64,000 bases of DNA from Favolaschia claudopus (GCA_037176885.1 JAWWNJ010000033.1:1550001-1614000), one strand, 5' to 3'; shown: positions 1-12,801, counted from the stretch's first letter. Notes: generated by a model not told the origin, from the sequence alone. A program made the numbers and translations.

Positions 1-80
1 CCACGTGTTGTGACCGACGCGTCAAATTTCCATCTTCAAATGAATAGAGTGCTCAAATCACCGTAGAACAGGGAGATAAA

Positions 81-3000
81 TCAATTGTATTCCTCATCTA
101 ATGGATCATCTGCCTCCCTAAACTCTCCCATACGGATTACATCTTGCCCGGGCTGTTCTACGAGAAAATATCGACCTGGAAGGAATCGTAGTGAAGCTCC
201 AGGCGCCAGATCATGCGGAACGAGTGCTACAACGGCCAAAATCCACTTGGCCGGGATCACTGAGAGATGCACACCACCGCCCGGCTGACAAGACCAGACT
301 GTTCCATAAGAATCTTCGTAAAACTCTGGATCTGGATCGGAATAGCGATCAATGAGGGCAAAAGCTTGGACTTCCTCGTCAATCTCAGCACGGAAGTAAA
401 ACTGAACTTCCCCCAAGCGTGGGTCAGAGGAGTCTAGCTCTTTGTACTACAGAACTTTAGCAAGAGCTGTGTCCGGACTCCGTTTACTAAAACTCACCTT
501 GACATTGCGAGACATTCTCACTTTATTGAGCGGTCGCCGTTTCTCCTTCCACGTAGAACGAGCTATCTGCCCATTTGGTAACCGCAGCCGTGCCCAGCGC
601 ACAACCGAAAGTGTGCCCCGCGTCCGACCAGTTTTGTCTTCTAAAAAAGTTCGAATAGTCTGACCTTGATTGTCGTCGAGACGGTGAGCACATTCATCTT
701 TTGCGCGCATCAGAACGAATCCTTCCCCCAGGTCCAAGGAACCTCGCGGAAGCGGCTTTGGTTCATCCAAATCCGGAATCATTGCCTTCAAAGCATTTAC
801 CTGAGACCTACGAAGGCCGCGCTCAGAAAGATTGGTGTAGGGTTCGACATGCGACTTGATTTCCTGGCCAAGGTTGCCGATGGTGCGCTCGATCGTCCAT
901 TGCGAGTATAGTCCCGGCGGGCCGATACGCATAGTTTCAGGGCCGAGATGGGTCATGACATGGACACTTTGTCGGACAAAGTGGATGCGTTTGGGCATAC
1001 CTTGCATGTAGAGATCTTCGAACTCCTTCGCGTACTCGCAGGCTCGGGTGTTATATTTGATGATGTCCTCTCGCAAGATGCGGCGTTGCTGGAAATTGCG
1101 GATGACACTGACCCCCTTGCAGAGATGTCTCCATTCGGTGTCTGGGAGGATCCCACAGAGCAAAGCGGGGGCGAGTCCAATAACATACAGATTAAATTCC
1201 CAGGCCTTGTAACCGGAGGATATTTTCTCGGCAGGGTTGCGCGGGGGGCGGTCAAAAGATCCCGGAAGGTACGGAGTTGCGTCAGCGACGGATTGACCAT
1301 GTTCCTGCCAGAGCTTGCCTTTCAGTACAGCCCAAGTCCATGACTCCTTCGAATCTGGAGCTTCACACTCAAGCGTGCCCCGGAACAGCGAAAGGACCAG
1401 ATCTGTCCAGTTTAAGCTCGCCCAATGCATGATGTCGCCAGGAAAGCACCCAGGGATGCCCAGTCGGTGTCTGCGAGGAAGGCCGCTGAAGATACTGGGT
1501 TTCACAATACCCGTCTCTTTGCGACGTTCCTTGTAATCAGTTTCGTTCCTTGCTGCCAATAGATACCGCAGATTATCGAGATATTCGTCCTCGGACGGCT
1601 GAGGCAAGTTGTGAGGGTCGGCGCTCGGGTGACTGCAGCCAGAAAGAGATGATAGTTTGCCGGTAAGTCCATGACAGGATAGTAGTGCGGTTTGCCGTCC
1701 TTCCTCCGGCCCTTCAGTGGACAGTACAATCGACAGCCGTAGACGCCGTGATGTCCGACAAGGCCATTGAGACAAGTCATACCGGGACCATCAGCTGTCT
1801 CTAGAAGGAGAAAGGGACGTGAGGTTACGACCTTGTCATCATGTGCATCCCACACTTTGAAACCCTCTTTCTGGAGTGCGGACAGATGATGGATGGAGGG
1901 AAACATGAACGAGTCGGTGTGCTTGGGTTTCTTAGGCCCGGGAAAGAAAGAGCTGGGAGGACTGCCTTGACTTTGAAGCGCTGGTCAGGCGCGCGTTCGC
2001 CGACAATCCAGATCGATATCCAGCAATCAGACTTCTTGTTGCGGTAGAGCTGGGCTCCATCAATCGACCCAATGACTATCACATCCGTGTCCTTTATTGG
2101 TTTATATCGCCACGGATAACCGCCTCCAGATAGTCTTGCCCATGGATGTAGTCTTCGTACACGGGAATGACGAGATTACCCTCTTCATCTACAAGCTCAA
2201 GTACTTCGTGCGTCTTGTCCCTACGGTAGTGCATAGCTTTCGCGCTTTCGGGGTCTCGATACAGCGCCTGGAGCTGCGGTCCGAGGGGCATGGTATAGAA
2301 TTCTCTTGGTGCGCCAGTGACAGGGTCGTATCGAGGGGTGCCGCAGAATGAGCAGGTTTGTCGATCTGCGAAGGGGCCGGTGTATGCCATGCATGTATTG
2401 GGACACATGTGCGAGAGGATGGGAACAACACCAGTCCACCCGGCAACTTTTTTCTTGATAGAGGGAAGCGTGAAAACTTCATCGTTGGGATGACGACGGA
2501 GCGAAGCCTGGCGCACAGCATTGAACACCTCCTCCGAGGCGTGTGTAGTCGCAAGAAAAATATCCAGAGTGAAACGGAGGTCGGCATTGTTGATCTCAAT
2601 GGAATGTGTAGGTTAAGTCACCATTATCAAGCGAAGCATCTTTCACAGCTGGGATGAATTCAAGCGAAGTTTTGAGATCATCGACGGTCGTCTTCCAAGT
2701 GGAAATGTCGTCGTCTTCCGATTCGGAGTCACTTTCAGTATCGTCTGGATTGGGAAAGGGATGTGTGTTATTGCGTAAATCATCTACACTGCCAGGATCC
2801 ATGGTATCCTCCAAATCGGACTCGTCCGACTGGATTACATTGTGTACACTCTAAGGAAGGTCAATGGGAGAAGAAAATACCGGTCTGAAGCCATACCTCT
2901 GCCTCATCTGCATCCACAACACCATCCGAGTACAAATCCCATTCCAGTTTGATTTTCTTGGCTGGAGGCTCGCTGCTCGAGTCTGTAGACTCCCTGTCGC

Positions 3001-3223
3001 TATCCGAGTAATCCGACTGGCCTGAGTCACTAGAATCTCCGAGCGATGTGCGAAGCTGGTGCCGGTATTTTGAATGTCTATTGTATGTAGCTCGAGAGAC
3101 CTTCTTTCCTCCGTGGCATTTGACTTCGCAGGTACACCTATATTCTTCTTCCCAGAGGCAGATTTCGCTGATTTTTTCTTTCCTTTCCGCGCTGTCGCCG
3201 GCATGTGTCGAGAGAGCTATCAC
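81..3223 (-). pseudogene. Plavaka-type (CACTA-like) DNA transposase, frameshifted
   Basis: Read on the minus strand, the pieces run in the order of a Plavaka transposase. First comes an N-terminal C-x-C plus CHGGKKVSRATYNRH metal-binding motif (about 3,200-3,050), then an acidic linker. A CPNTCMAYTGPF...CSFCGTPRYDP motif lies near 2,430-2,340, SIDGAQLYRNKKSDCW near 2,060, and GLVGHHGVYGCRLYC near 1,760. The large core block (PGSFDRPPRNPAEKISSGYK; SQWTIERTIGNLGQEIKSH) spans 1,650-450, and a C-terminal domain (PGQDVIRMGEF) ends at 81. The frame changes near 2,610, 2,100, 1,950 and 1,640. Some changes could be short introns, but the break inside the FPGPKKPKHTDSF block looks like a true indel. 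I infer a decayed copy. The element ends were not found; the left one may lie outside the window. Confidence 0.8.
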
Positions 3224-4062
3224 AGCAAAGGAAGAGGAGATTTCAAGAAAGCTTTAGCTGCAGGTGGTATCCAAAGAGAGCCCAGAGAACAGGAGGCAGC
3301 TGCAGGAAGTAGGAAGAGCGTGTCGCGTCGAATGTGTGCGCGTGGGAGTAGTTGATTGCGGACTTGGCCAAAAATTGCCGATTCACAAAGTCCGATGACT
3401 TCAACAAAAATATATATTCAATTGACAACTTTTACATGCTTTCTATTGGGTTTCTATGCTTGTTTTTGAGTGCGGCACATCTCGACAACTCTGGACACTT
3501 TTGAGCCTCGTCCCAGCAAATGGCGGCAATTCTCGGCAATCCTCGGCATACGGGATTTTCACTGGGGCTCATCGCCCAGTGAAAACACCGTCTTAGCCGG
3601 CATCGGCGTGTATCGGCATGCCTTGAGACGCCTTAGCTCACATTATCGATGCATCTCGAGGCAGGTCAATGCAGGCCGATGCCTCAGACAACAAAAATGG
3701 GGTTTTTGACGATTCTGTATCGAGGTGCATCGAACCGTATAGGACAAGGTATAGGACAGTAAAACAATTTCTTTATTTTGATATATAAATACACTTGGGT
3801 CGCTCTACTGCGCTGCTCCTGCTCCCGCCACCGCCTGGCGCCCACTGCGAGGCCGTCTTGCGCTCCCATCCTCGCCCCCCCACCTCCATCCCAACACTAA
3901 ACGCTATTGACCCAACGATGGAGCGCACCACTAAGGGATGCCAACGTGCATGTCCTCCCAGCCCACGCGCCGCCCCGACTTTTGGTTGATGCTCCGGTTT
4001 CCTTCCCATTTCCACCGAGCGTTCCTGTAAGTTTCTATAATTACATCGCTCCCAAGTAGATA
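3224..4062. other. Non-coding flank of the Plavaka copy
   Basis: No supportable gene. The stretch holds the presumed 5' region of the transposase relic, an imperfect hairpin (3,556-3,585) and GC-rich repetitive sequence with recurring CGGCAATTC and TCGGCAT words. Confidence 0.4.
3556..3585. repeat. Short perfect hairpin
   Basis: TTTTCACTGGG is followed eight bases later by its exact reverse complement CCCAGTGAAAA. The 11-bp stem has no flanking gene to which a terminator role could be tied. Confidence 0.5.
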
Positions 4063-4070
4063 GCGGTAGA

Positions 4071-4294
4071 AGGCCCCCGGTCACTACCATATAGGTCCGT
4101 AGGGTAAAATTTCCGGATTTTCGACTGATTTACTCTATTTTTTGGCATTGATGGCGCCCTAGAGGAGTCAAAAAAGGTGATTTTTTTCTGGAAAGTGCGG
4201 GAAACGCTTAGTTTAGAGCAGCTGCGTCGGCTCAGCTATCCAAAATCTCGCTTCCATGAAACCTACGGACGTATATGGTAGTGACCGGGGGCCT
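4071..4294. mobile_element. hAT-like MITE with 8-bp target duplication
   Basis: The 224-bp element begins AGGCCCCCGGTCACTACC and ends with the exact reverse complement. It is flanked by a perfect 8-bp direct repeat, GCGGTAGA, at 4,063-4,070 and 4,295-4,302. An 8-bp duplication and short terminal inverted repeats are typical of the hAT superfamily. It has no coding capacity. A diverged relative lies at 6,681-6,953, sharing both ends and an internal TTTACTCTATTTTT block. Confidence 0.88.
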
Positions 4295-4548
4295 GCGGTA
4301 GACGTACCACGATGACATCGTGGTTGTGCGTGAAACTGTCTTGTTTGAGAGAAAGAGTTTTGTCTATATACACATAAGATCAGTACGCATAGCGAGAACA
4401 TATACGCGGGTGACTTACTTATCAGCTCATGAACGGGTGCCTGCATGAAACCAACTATTCAGTTGAAATGCACGACGAGTAAAGAAAGAGGCGCACCTGA
4501 TGAAATCGCCGTGCTACCAAAGCGCTTCTCGGCAATATTCTTGACATT

Positions 4549-4749
4549 AGAGGGTTTGTGCCAGCGACCCGGGTCGCTATTAAATCGCTCGGATCTCCAC
4601 AACGAGCAGTCTCAGGTGCAAAATCCCAGCGACCTAGGAACACCCCAGGGCAATTCTCTTCTAGGTCGCTGAGTGTTCACACCTGGTATCGATTGTTGCG
4701 GAGATCTGAGCAAGCGAAAAGCGACCTGGGTCGCTCGCACAAACTCTCT
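4549..4749. mobile_element. MITE with about 65-bp inverted repeats and ATT duplication
   Basis: AGAGGGTTTGTGCCAGCGAC at the left and its imperfect reverse complement at the right form long arms, with a short spacer containing a second inverted repeat (AGCGACCTAGG / CTAGGTCGCT). ATT flanks both sides (4,546-4,548 and 4,750-4,752). The AGAG...TTTG terminus and 3-bp duplication match the elements at 56,648 and 57,140, suggesting one superfamily, PIF/Harbinger-like by duplication length. Confidence 0.8.
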
Positions 4750-4978
4750 ATTGTCGACAGCTTCGCGGTGACAGGCTGGCGCACGCCTCCCCCACAATGA
4801 CATTCCTAATAAGGCAATTGGTGATTTAGCCGGTGATGTGGAGGCTACACTTCCAATCAATCCAAATGCTCTCTGGTCCCACGCCTCCCCCAGTCTGACA
4901 TGCCCCAAATAAGGAAATATGTTCCATATAAGGTAATTAGGCGCCCTATGTATTTGTCTCGATTTCAGTACATGCAGT

Positions 4979-5063
4979 GTTGGCTATGGTCTAGGGGTTG
5001 TGCATGCATTAAATCGAGTTGCATGCGGGCCGCGGTGGTTGTGCGTTCGATTCCCGCGGCAAC
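4979..5063 (+). other. tRNA-like Pol III promoter unit (tRNA relic or SINE head)
   Basis: TGGTCTAGGGG at 4,987-4,997 fits the A-box consensus, and GTTCGATTCC at 5,045-5,054 fits the B-box. The ends GTTGGC and GGCAAC are partly complementary, as in an acceptor stem. The anticodon and variable region does not fold as a normal tRNA: it holds TGCATGC...GCATGC and GCCGCGG...CCGCGGC inverted repeats. I infer a degenerate tRNA or the head of a SINE. A T-run follows near 5,090. Confidence 0.45.
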
Positions 5064-5130
5064 TTGTTCATTTTGGCGGGCCTTGCTTTATTTTTGACCC
5101 CGATTAGGTGTTACCCATAAAGTTACACCC

Positions 5131-5267
5131 TCTCGTACAACTTGTCTCAGTTCTTTCTTGCCTTGTTCCAAATGCCCATATTTGACTCCTATATTACACG
5201 TATCTCGTACAACTTGTCTCAGTTCTTTCTTGCCTTGTTCCAAATGCACATATTTGACTCCTATATT
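5131..5267. repeat. Two-copy tandem repeat, 72-bp unit
   Basis: A 72-bp unit starting TCTCGTACAACTTGTCTCAG is repeated at 5,203 with a single visible difference (CCCATA versus CACATA). No coding role is seen. Confidence 0.85.
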
Positions 5268-5689
5268 CGAGACTTTGCGGTAGCCACCGGTGGCTATCCG
5301 AGGCCAATTTTTCTCGAGACTGGATGACAGCCTGGGGGTGGATTAGCCACTATTTGTACTACCTATACGCGGGATGCCAGGGTGGCTACCTTGAGCGGGA
5401 GGCTCAAGAAACTATTGCACACGAAGAGCCAATGAGGACTCTGAACTTAGTAATTCAGTGAATATACTGTATATCTTGTCGGAAAAATCCAATTTGAATT
5501 ACCAGTATAAATCAGGCCTGATAAGGCTGAATCAGGCCATCAGGTCGACGGCGGGCTGATAAGGTCCAGAAATTAGCTTCTCAAAGACATACTACTTTTA
5601 CTCTGCTTAGATGTATGCATTGTATGTACTGTATCAGCCAAATGCGCTTGAGATGTATTTGGTGTTGAAAACTCTGACACGGAATCCAA

Positions 5690-6024
5690 CAAGCTCCCCC
5701 ACTAGTAGGCCGGAACACCGGCATACAAACCTACGTCACTGTGTCCGTACTAATGCTGGTGGTCTTTGGATCCATATCACACTCATATCACTCGGAACTG
5801 TTATAGATCAGCTGGCATTTCGCAGGATCACCGGGAATGGCAGAAGATCAAGAGCCTCTAGGCTCTTAATCACGGTTTAATCGATCGCATCAGTACTTAC
5901 GACACAGGCTCAAAGCACAGCCCCATCACAATTTGGTGTCCGCTCTGATAAGGGGGAGCAAGCTCCCCCAATCAAAAATATGATTTGTATGCCAGTTCCT
6001 GGCCTACAGAGGGGGGATCTTGTG
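5690..6024. mobile_element. Short element with about 40-bp terminal inverted repeats
   Basis: The left end (AAGCTCCCCC...GTAGGCCGGAACACCGGCAT) is the imperfect reverse complement of the right end (5,978-6,024). Related single ends occur at 56,107-56,157 and 57,391-57,420, so this is a dispersed family. No clear target duplication was found and no transposase is encoded. Confidence 0.6.
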
Positions 6025-6532
6025 CGAAACAAAACTGTTGAGATACTTTCTGGGGGAATATTTTGCTGCAGCTGGCACTGATTTCCCATCACTATTGAGT
6101 CTCTGAGGTGTTCGGCAAACGTCCGGCAGCTCCGGCGGCCGGGGTGCCAAATAGAAAAGTGTTATTTAGCACTCGGGGTACCCCGGCACCTTTTCCCCAA
6201 ACCAAGTCACTTTCCAATCACTTTTTACTCACAGTATCGAAATTTGACTCTGACAAACAACAAAAGTCCTCGTATCAGTGTCAAGCGCCACAGATGCGGG
6301 TTTCTGCACGGGACTTGATTTTGATACATTGAATCTGGCTCTTTCTATCCCAATTTTCTTGCCAGTTAATGCCGCCTGCATCTGAGATCTCAAGTCAGAA
6401 AGTAGTAAGTACTCAACATGGAGGCAATCGGTGGGTAAATCAGCACACCACATGGCTCCATCACCATGGATCGGCCGGATACAGCCAAGGATCAGGAAAC
6501 TAAGCTGCGCATCACTCGGGATAGCAGTCTAT

Positions 6533-6623
6533 CACGGCTCAATCGATTACATCAACACTTACGACACAGGCTCAAAGCACAGCCCCATCACAATTTGGTG
6601 TCCGCTCTGATAAGGGGGAGCAA
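6533..6623. repeat. Direct copy of 5,871-5,961
   Basis: About 90 bp (core ACTTACGACACAGGCTCAAA) is present in the same orientation at 5,871-5,961, inside the preceding inverted-repeat element, and again here. The two copies differ at only a few bases. Confidence 0.8.
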
Positions 6624-6680
6624 TCAACCGCGGCTCTCCCGCCAACCGTAGCCGCGGCCGGATTTGCACATGGGTACAGT

Positions 6681-6953
6681 AGGCCCCCGGTCACTACCTA
6701 CTAGGTTTGTCACATTGAAAACCCGAATTTCGGCCTGATTTACTCTATTTTTCGGCACTGATGGGGCTCTGGCGGCTTCAAAAATCACGATTTTTTTCTG
6801 AAAATGCGCGCAAACGCTTAGTTTAGAGGAGCTGCGTCGTTCTATCTAGTCAAAACCTCGGTCAGATGGCTGGTTCGCGAAATAGACCTCTCAGACTCGA
6901 CCTTGTTTTACTCTATGGATGTGACGAACCTATATGTCAGTGACCGGGGGCCT
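6681..6953. mobile_element. hAT-like MITE, second family member
   Basis: The 273-bp element has ends AGGCCCCCGGTCACT / AGTGACCGGGGGCCT, as at 4,071. The flanking octamers GGTACAGT and GGTACACA agree in six positions, a decayed target duplication. The interior is diverged and longer than the first copy. Confidence 0.78.
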
Positions 6954-7580
6954 GGTACACAAGATGGAAACTCGCTCATTTGCAGCTATTTTGGAAACGA
7001 TAGACAGTCTCGATTTTTTAGCTGAGTTCGGGCCGAGAGGTCGTAACTATGTCGTGCCAAATTTAGAATAACCTTTTCTGCTAATACCTCCTCAACAACG
7101 ACCACCTAGTACAGTTACACCGTCACTGGAGACTTACAGTCATGACGAGCAGGCTGACGATCGTGTGGAGCATATGCTGCGCTATATATCCTCGCTCAAC
7201 GAGTCCAAGGCGCCCAACCATTCTACTTTTCGACCGGTTTTGACACCATGCAAAACACTATTGCACCATATCTTCTTGGCGTCGGCCCTCCCCCCGCTCT
7301 CACTGGACGACAGCTCGCAGTGGCCCAATTACAGGCCTCTCTCGACAATGGCATGTTTGACCACACCCGCAACTACGAGCAGCCTGGGGGCGACGACGAT
7401 GATCCTAGCGATGAAGATCCGTCTTATCATCAATACCAGCTTCCTCCGTTCCCTCCTCACATTGTCGAAGCTCGCCAATCTCAGTTGCCATCCACTACAG
7501 CTCCCAGTCAAGCTGCAGGTGTGTTACAGCCATTTGCGCATTCTGCAGGCTACTAATAAACTTCCAGACCGCGGTACCTT

Positions 7581-7707
7581 CAGTGGCGGCGGGATCTGAT
7601 GCCACCCCCCAAAAAATGATGTGGCCCCAATCGACTCCACTTGCATCAAAAGTTCCAGAAATGGGCTGTTCTATTTTTAGGGGTGGCATCAGATGGCGCC
7701 GCCACTG
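7581..7707. mobile_element. 127-bp MITE inside the accessory gene (copy 1)
   Basis: CAGTGGCGGCGGGATCTGAT and its near reverse complement form the ends, flanked by TT on both sides. Same insertion site as in copy 2 (34,271-34,397), so the insertion predates the duplication of the host element. Confidence 0.85.
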
Positions 7708-8334
7708 TTCATCACAGTCAAAGTCCCTATCTATGGCGAGCCAGGAAACGGAAAGAAGCGCGCCACGGTTACCACAACCCTCGTCCTCCCCTCTGACATT
7801 CCTGCCGGCGACTTTCTATCCCGCATCACAGCTCAGATGAATGTCGACCCCACATCTGCGACGTTGGGATGGAAAGAGTCTCAGAAGCGTCGCAAGGATC
7901 CATATCACCGTCTGTCATCCGAGGACGATGTTCGCGACGCCTTCCAGCAGCTTCTCAAGCTCCAGAGGAGCACACGTCGTCAGAAAGAGGTGATAATGGA
8001 AGTGGTTAACCTGGTAAGTCATCCGTTATCTATGGGTTCTTCGGTGTTGAGCACACTGTCTTTTGACTCTTTTCAGGAGGTGCAGCCTGATGGAAAGACG
8101 ACAAAACAGGCCGAAAAACCCCCCGAGACCGCTGTTACCGCCACCGAGCTACAGCAGATTCAAAACCATCTCAAGTGCGCGGAACATCCTGGCAAAAATC
8201 GGTGGTGCTACGTGATGGGCCCGAAATCTAAGTACCCAGGCAAGCACGTCGAGATTGGAATAGATGTTATTAATCTGTGGGCTCGCTACATGGTGCGTGA
8301 CATGCAATTTCTGCTTCTCTTTTGCATTGCTGAC

Positions 8335-8739
8335 TGTGATGCGGGTCGTCTTGCATCCAGTTCGCATGGCTTCACGGTATTGAAGCAGGACCTCCGAAGC
8401 AGCCACTACGGCGCTAGACGGTGTCCGTAGAGGAAGAGCGGAGGAGGAGGAGGTCGTCGTGAGTCGTAAGGCCGTTGTAACCCATCGGTAAGGGATTGTA
8501 TGACCCTCAGTCGGGCTCCTGTGACCTAGGAGGCACGGGGAACAGTTATACGCATGTTCAGGCTAGCAACGGGTCCTGGGTGGTTAGCCTTCGGCGGTAG
8601 CGCCGCCGCTCGTTGAGATCCCTCTTAACCGTAGGACATGGTGGTCAAAGTTAAGCAAGATTATATTATGTAATAGTTGACAAGCGGAATGTAAGGTAGC
8701 AAGCGTGTAAGTAAGTAAATATAATATAGCCCTATCACA
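8335..8739 (+). repeat. Left LTR
   Basis: 405 bp with TG...CA ends; apparently identical to 16,193-16,597. The segment just inside it, CCCCCACACGGTTGGTGCC, is conserved in the diverged copy near 42,666-42,684. Confidence 0.92.
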
Positions 8740-11700
8740 GTGCCCCCCACACGGTTGGTGCCTGCCATGAAGCAGAAATTGAGTATGCTCATCCCATGAT
8801 AGCATCACAATGGCCCCCCAAATTCTGCATCGCTAGGATGAAGAGATTCCCACCAAGGAGAAAAAAAAAAAGTTGGCCAGCTTTATTAGAGAATGCGGCA
8901 GGATGCTCTGCATCAATGGCTGCCGCAATGGCATACTGGCTATCCCCAGCTGGCAGCCAGGGCGGACTAGCAGAGCTACACAAGGAAGGTGTTCATCTGT
9001 AGACTCTGGACTGCGCCTGCAGTGCGCCCTGACTAAGCTCCAGATCTGTGTTCCACAGAGATCCTTGGGCCAGCCTCTATTGCTCTCGTCTGGCAAGAGG
9101 TATGAGCTATGGTGCATCCCAGACGCTAGGCTCTGCTAATGCTCTGCCTGCTGCGAGTCACAGACTCGGGGTATGCACACCAAATGCACGCTGGGAGGAA
9201 TAGCAGAGCTATGGAGGCATAGCCTCTAATGCATAGGCTCTGCAATATCGCCCTAGCAATGCTCCAGGTCTTCCCTCAAGGCAGCACCCTGTAGCTGTTT
9301 AGGCCAGCCCGTATTGCTCCTGTCTGACCTGCAGGGTATGTTGAGTGCATCCCTGGCGCTATAGAGCTAACACTCCAGCAGCCTCTGAGTCTACGCTATG
9401 CATAGACTCAAGGTATGCACTCCCTATACATCCCCTACAGCCCCCCACTTTTTCTTCGTGTAGTCCATGCAAAGGCGCTGAGCAGGATCTGCACGACGAA
9501 AAATTATTCCATCATATTTGTAGGTTTTGCGGAAGAAAAAAAAGTCGGAGGGAAAAATGGGTGCTGTTGCGAAGCAGGTGAATGCGGAGGCCAGAAGTCG
9601 AGTCCAGAGGAAAGAGAAGACGGAACGGGTGGTGATGTGTCAGGCTGGATGAGGAAGGGATATGGGAATGGGTTTGAGATGCAGCAGTATGATGGGCAGG
9701 AAGACCACAGGCGAGTCGAAGCGGCGAAGCTGAGTATGATGGGAGTGTCGTGGTGCAGGCAAATGAAGTGCATTGGGAAGCATATGACATAATTGGCCAT
9801 CGAGATCGTTGGCCGCGGGTAGGTAAGTAAGTATGTAGATAGAATTGAATGAGACGGCATAATGGAGAAACCAGACACAGGACGTAGCGACTAGCGCACA
9901 GACCCAGGTTAGATAGTGTTGCATCTGCAGCTTCTGCTTGGGGTAGGATGAAGCTGCAGATGCAAATCCTTAACTTCGCCTCCTTCGGAACACAAGGAAA
10001 CACTGAGACACTGACCAGCAGCGGATCGACCGCGCTCGGTGTGAATAAGAGAGGGACTTGAATCTCGCAAGTCGCTCTGGGGATGTGTCGTGAAAGCACA
10101 GCTTCCTCGTCAAGCATGTTCGGAATGCGTAGGAATAACTGGGAGCACGTAAACGTGCAGGGACAAGACAGACAGCAGGGGCAGCTAATGGCGAAACTGG
10201 TCGGCACATCTCACGCAGCACTCCACAGCTGATATGAATAGGGAATACAGGAAGCGGAATGACTATCGCATTTAAGCACGGCAAGTTGACGCGGATTGCC
10301 AAGGAACCGTGGCGACGTGTCGCTAGCGCCAGGTGTAGGACAGGATGCGAGAAGCAAGGTAGCGTTCAAAAACGCGCCCGCGACTCGAGCGGTGGGATGG
10401 GGTAGGAGTGGCGAGGAGGTCGGTCACAAGAGTGTATGGGACAGACAGCCGCCAGATGTGCATTGTAGAATGATTCGGCGAGAAGAGTGAGCCCGAAGAT
10501 GTATGAGACAGACACCCGCAGCTACACCCGTGATCGAATGGCGCGGAGCAGTAGTGGTACTGTCTTTGTTGTGGTGTTGCTCAGAATCCAGATCCCTCAG
10601 CCCCCCAGCGACAGCGCAACCAAGAATGAAACTTCAAAATCGCTTCCGGCCCCAGCGACGACAAAGAAGAAGAGAAAATTTGAGATCATAGATCCCAGCC
10701 TCCGCGTGCCCCAAGCGCCCGAAGCCGAACTTCCGCTCAACTGCGCAGCGAAAAGCGAAATCGGCATGGAATGCCAGCGGACGAAGCAAAACGGAGCACG
10801 AATAAATGACTAACTAGCAGCCCTGACGACTCAGCGTCGGCGCTTCGTAGCCGTTGTCAATGCGGGGAACGAGGAGATGCGCTGCATCGTCGGCATGGCA
10901 CGGTGAAGAAGACAGGGAATTGAAGCCTGCTAAAAGTTGAGAAGGTTCGGTTGTCGTCAAAGCTGCAGTTGAGGAATGAGTTGAAAGGTCGAGGTACGGA
11001 ATCTAGCGAGTAGAAGTGATCGATGGTATTGAGAAGATGAGCGAGCCTCGATAAGAGAAGGAGAGGGCGCGTCGCAACTGCGTCGGCGATGAACGGTATG
11101 TATCGGAGCCGAAAGCCGACGCCACTTCCTTCCCGCTTCTCTCGACGACATCTCGTCCTTCAACAGCTTCAACGCCCCCCAAGATACTGGCTCAATGAAG
11201 AGATAGCTCGACTCCGAGATTGTATACCTACAACCGGAATTTCGCGCGAAGATGGAGAGTGGAAGTTTTGGAGGTGCAATGTGGACGACACGGTGAGTTA
11301 GGATCTGTCCAAGCAAACTCGCTATCAGCTGGCATTCTCGAATGCAGCCCAGCGCGAATCGCGTGGAGATCGACGGTCAGTGGGAAGTGTATGGGCAGAA
11401 GACCGCGAATGAAGGAGGCTTCAAGGAGCGTATGAGAGGACGAATGAGACTTGATTTGATAATGCTAGTCAAAACTCGTCTTCGCGTGAATTTCACGACG
11501 GCCCCCATCCACCGAGTTGCAGTTCGCAGTGGACTGTGGCTAAGATTCGATGGTTGATGATTTGAAGGGAGACACTACGCTTGCCGCCCCCCAGCGTGGT
11601 CGTCGAGGAGGTACGTCGCCTGATTCGTTTCAATCTCCCTTGTGCTGACGCAGCTAAAACAGATCGCGAAGAACTGCTATCGCGGAGAGTAGGACGGGGT

Positions 11701-12801
11701 AGGTAAGGCATTTATCACCCAAAAGTCCACGTCGCAAGCTCAGCCCTCTCCCCCAAACATAGAAGTTCCGTCTCGGACGAGCTAGCGCGGGACGAGGAGT
11801 CGAGGAGGAGGCGATAAGCGTACGCTTCCGGTTCAAAGATCTTCAGTCCACTAACGGGAAGCTTGTAGTGAAATGAGAAGGTACATTTCGTACTGCTTCG
11901 CACGACAATATCGACCAAAGCCCCCAGTGCGGCTGTCGATCTCTCGCCCGCCCGGTACTTCACCCAGCGAGTCACGATTTGCCCGAGCAAACTCGCTATC
12001 AGCTGGCTTTCTTGAATGCCGCCCAGCGCGAATGCTGACGAAGTCGCTCAGTGGTGTGCGCGTTCAATCTGGGTCACCCCTAGGTATGTCGCCGCTTTGC
12101 TTGACCTTCTGCTCTCTTCCACTAACGCAACATAGACAGAAGTCACGCCCGAAACGAAAGAAGACTCGGCGATATGTTGCTAGAAGCGTTCGTACTAGTA
12201 GGAAGGCGGTTGTAGGAAGACGGAATGGAGAGGGGCAAGCGAAGCGGGGAGTCTTAGACGAGACGCCAGATTGCGGTACGTCTTACATATCAGTATTCCG
12301 CGCGGATGTTGCTCATCCCAACTGAAGTGGTGCACCGCTCCTCGTCTTACGCGCGTCCCCACAAGGTTCCCATCAGGTCTTCGTCGTCAAGCACAGTTAC
12401 TCGACTGCCCCCCATTGGCGACTCCGCGCGGCTGCGCTTCACAAGCAAGTATACTTGAGATTCGCAGCATGAAGACGGAGAAGTGGAAGCGCCCCCCAGT
12501 GCATGTGTTCTGTCTCGGACTTCTCGGCACGCCCAATTGAAGATTCTCTCTCGTTACCCCCCCATCGCGATTGTCTACCACCAGCGAGAGGTGATTAACG
12601 GAGCGAGGTGGTTGGCGAGAGGTCGGAAGAAAAGGGATGCGCAAGAGGACGAGTGAGTTTGGTCCGTCGTGCCACTTCATGTCGCGTAGAGAGTTTGCTA
12701 ACGAGAATTCAGTGGGGCGGATATATACACCAAGCGTGCACGTGTAGTAGCGGTATCTATCCATTCGTCTGGGCCCTCCAGGCGCGTATATGTAAGGTAC
12801 G

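Noticed and set aside
9512..10207. 231-codon minus-strand frame in the LTR element
   Set aside because: No recognisable motif, composition like the surrounding non-coding repeat, and the matching part of the diverged copy at 41.8 kb does not preserve the frame.
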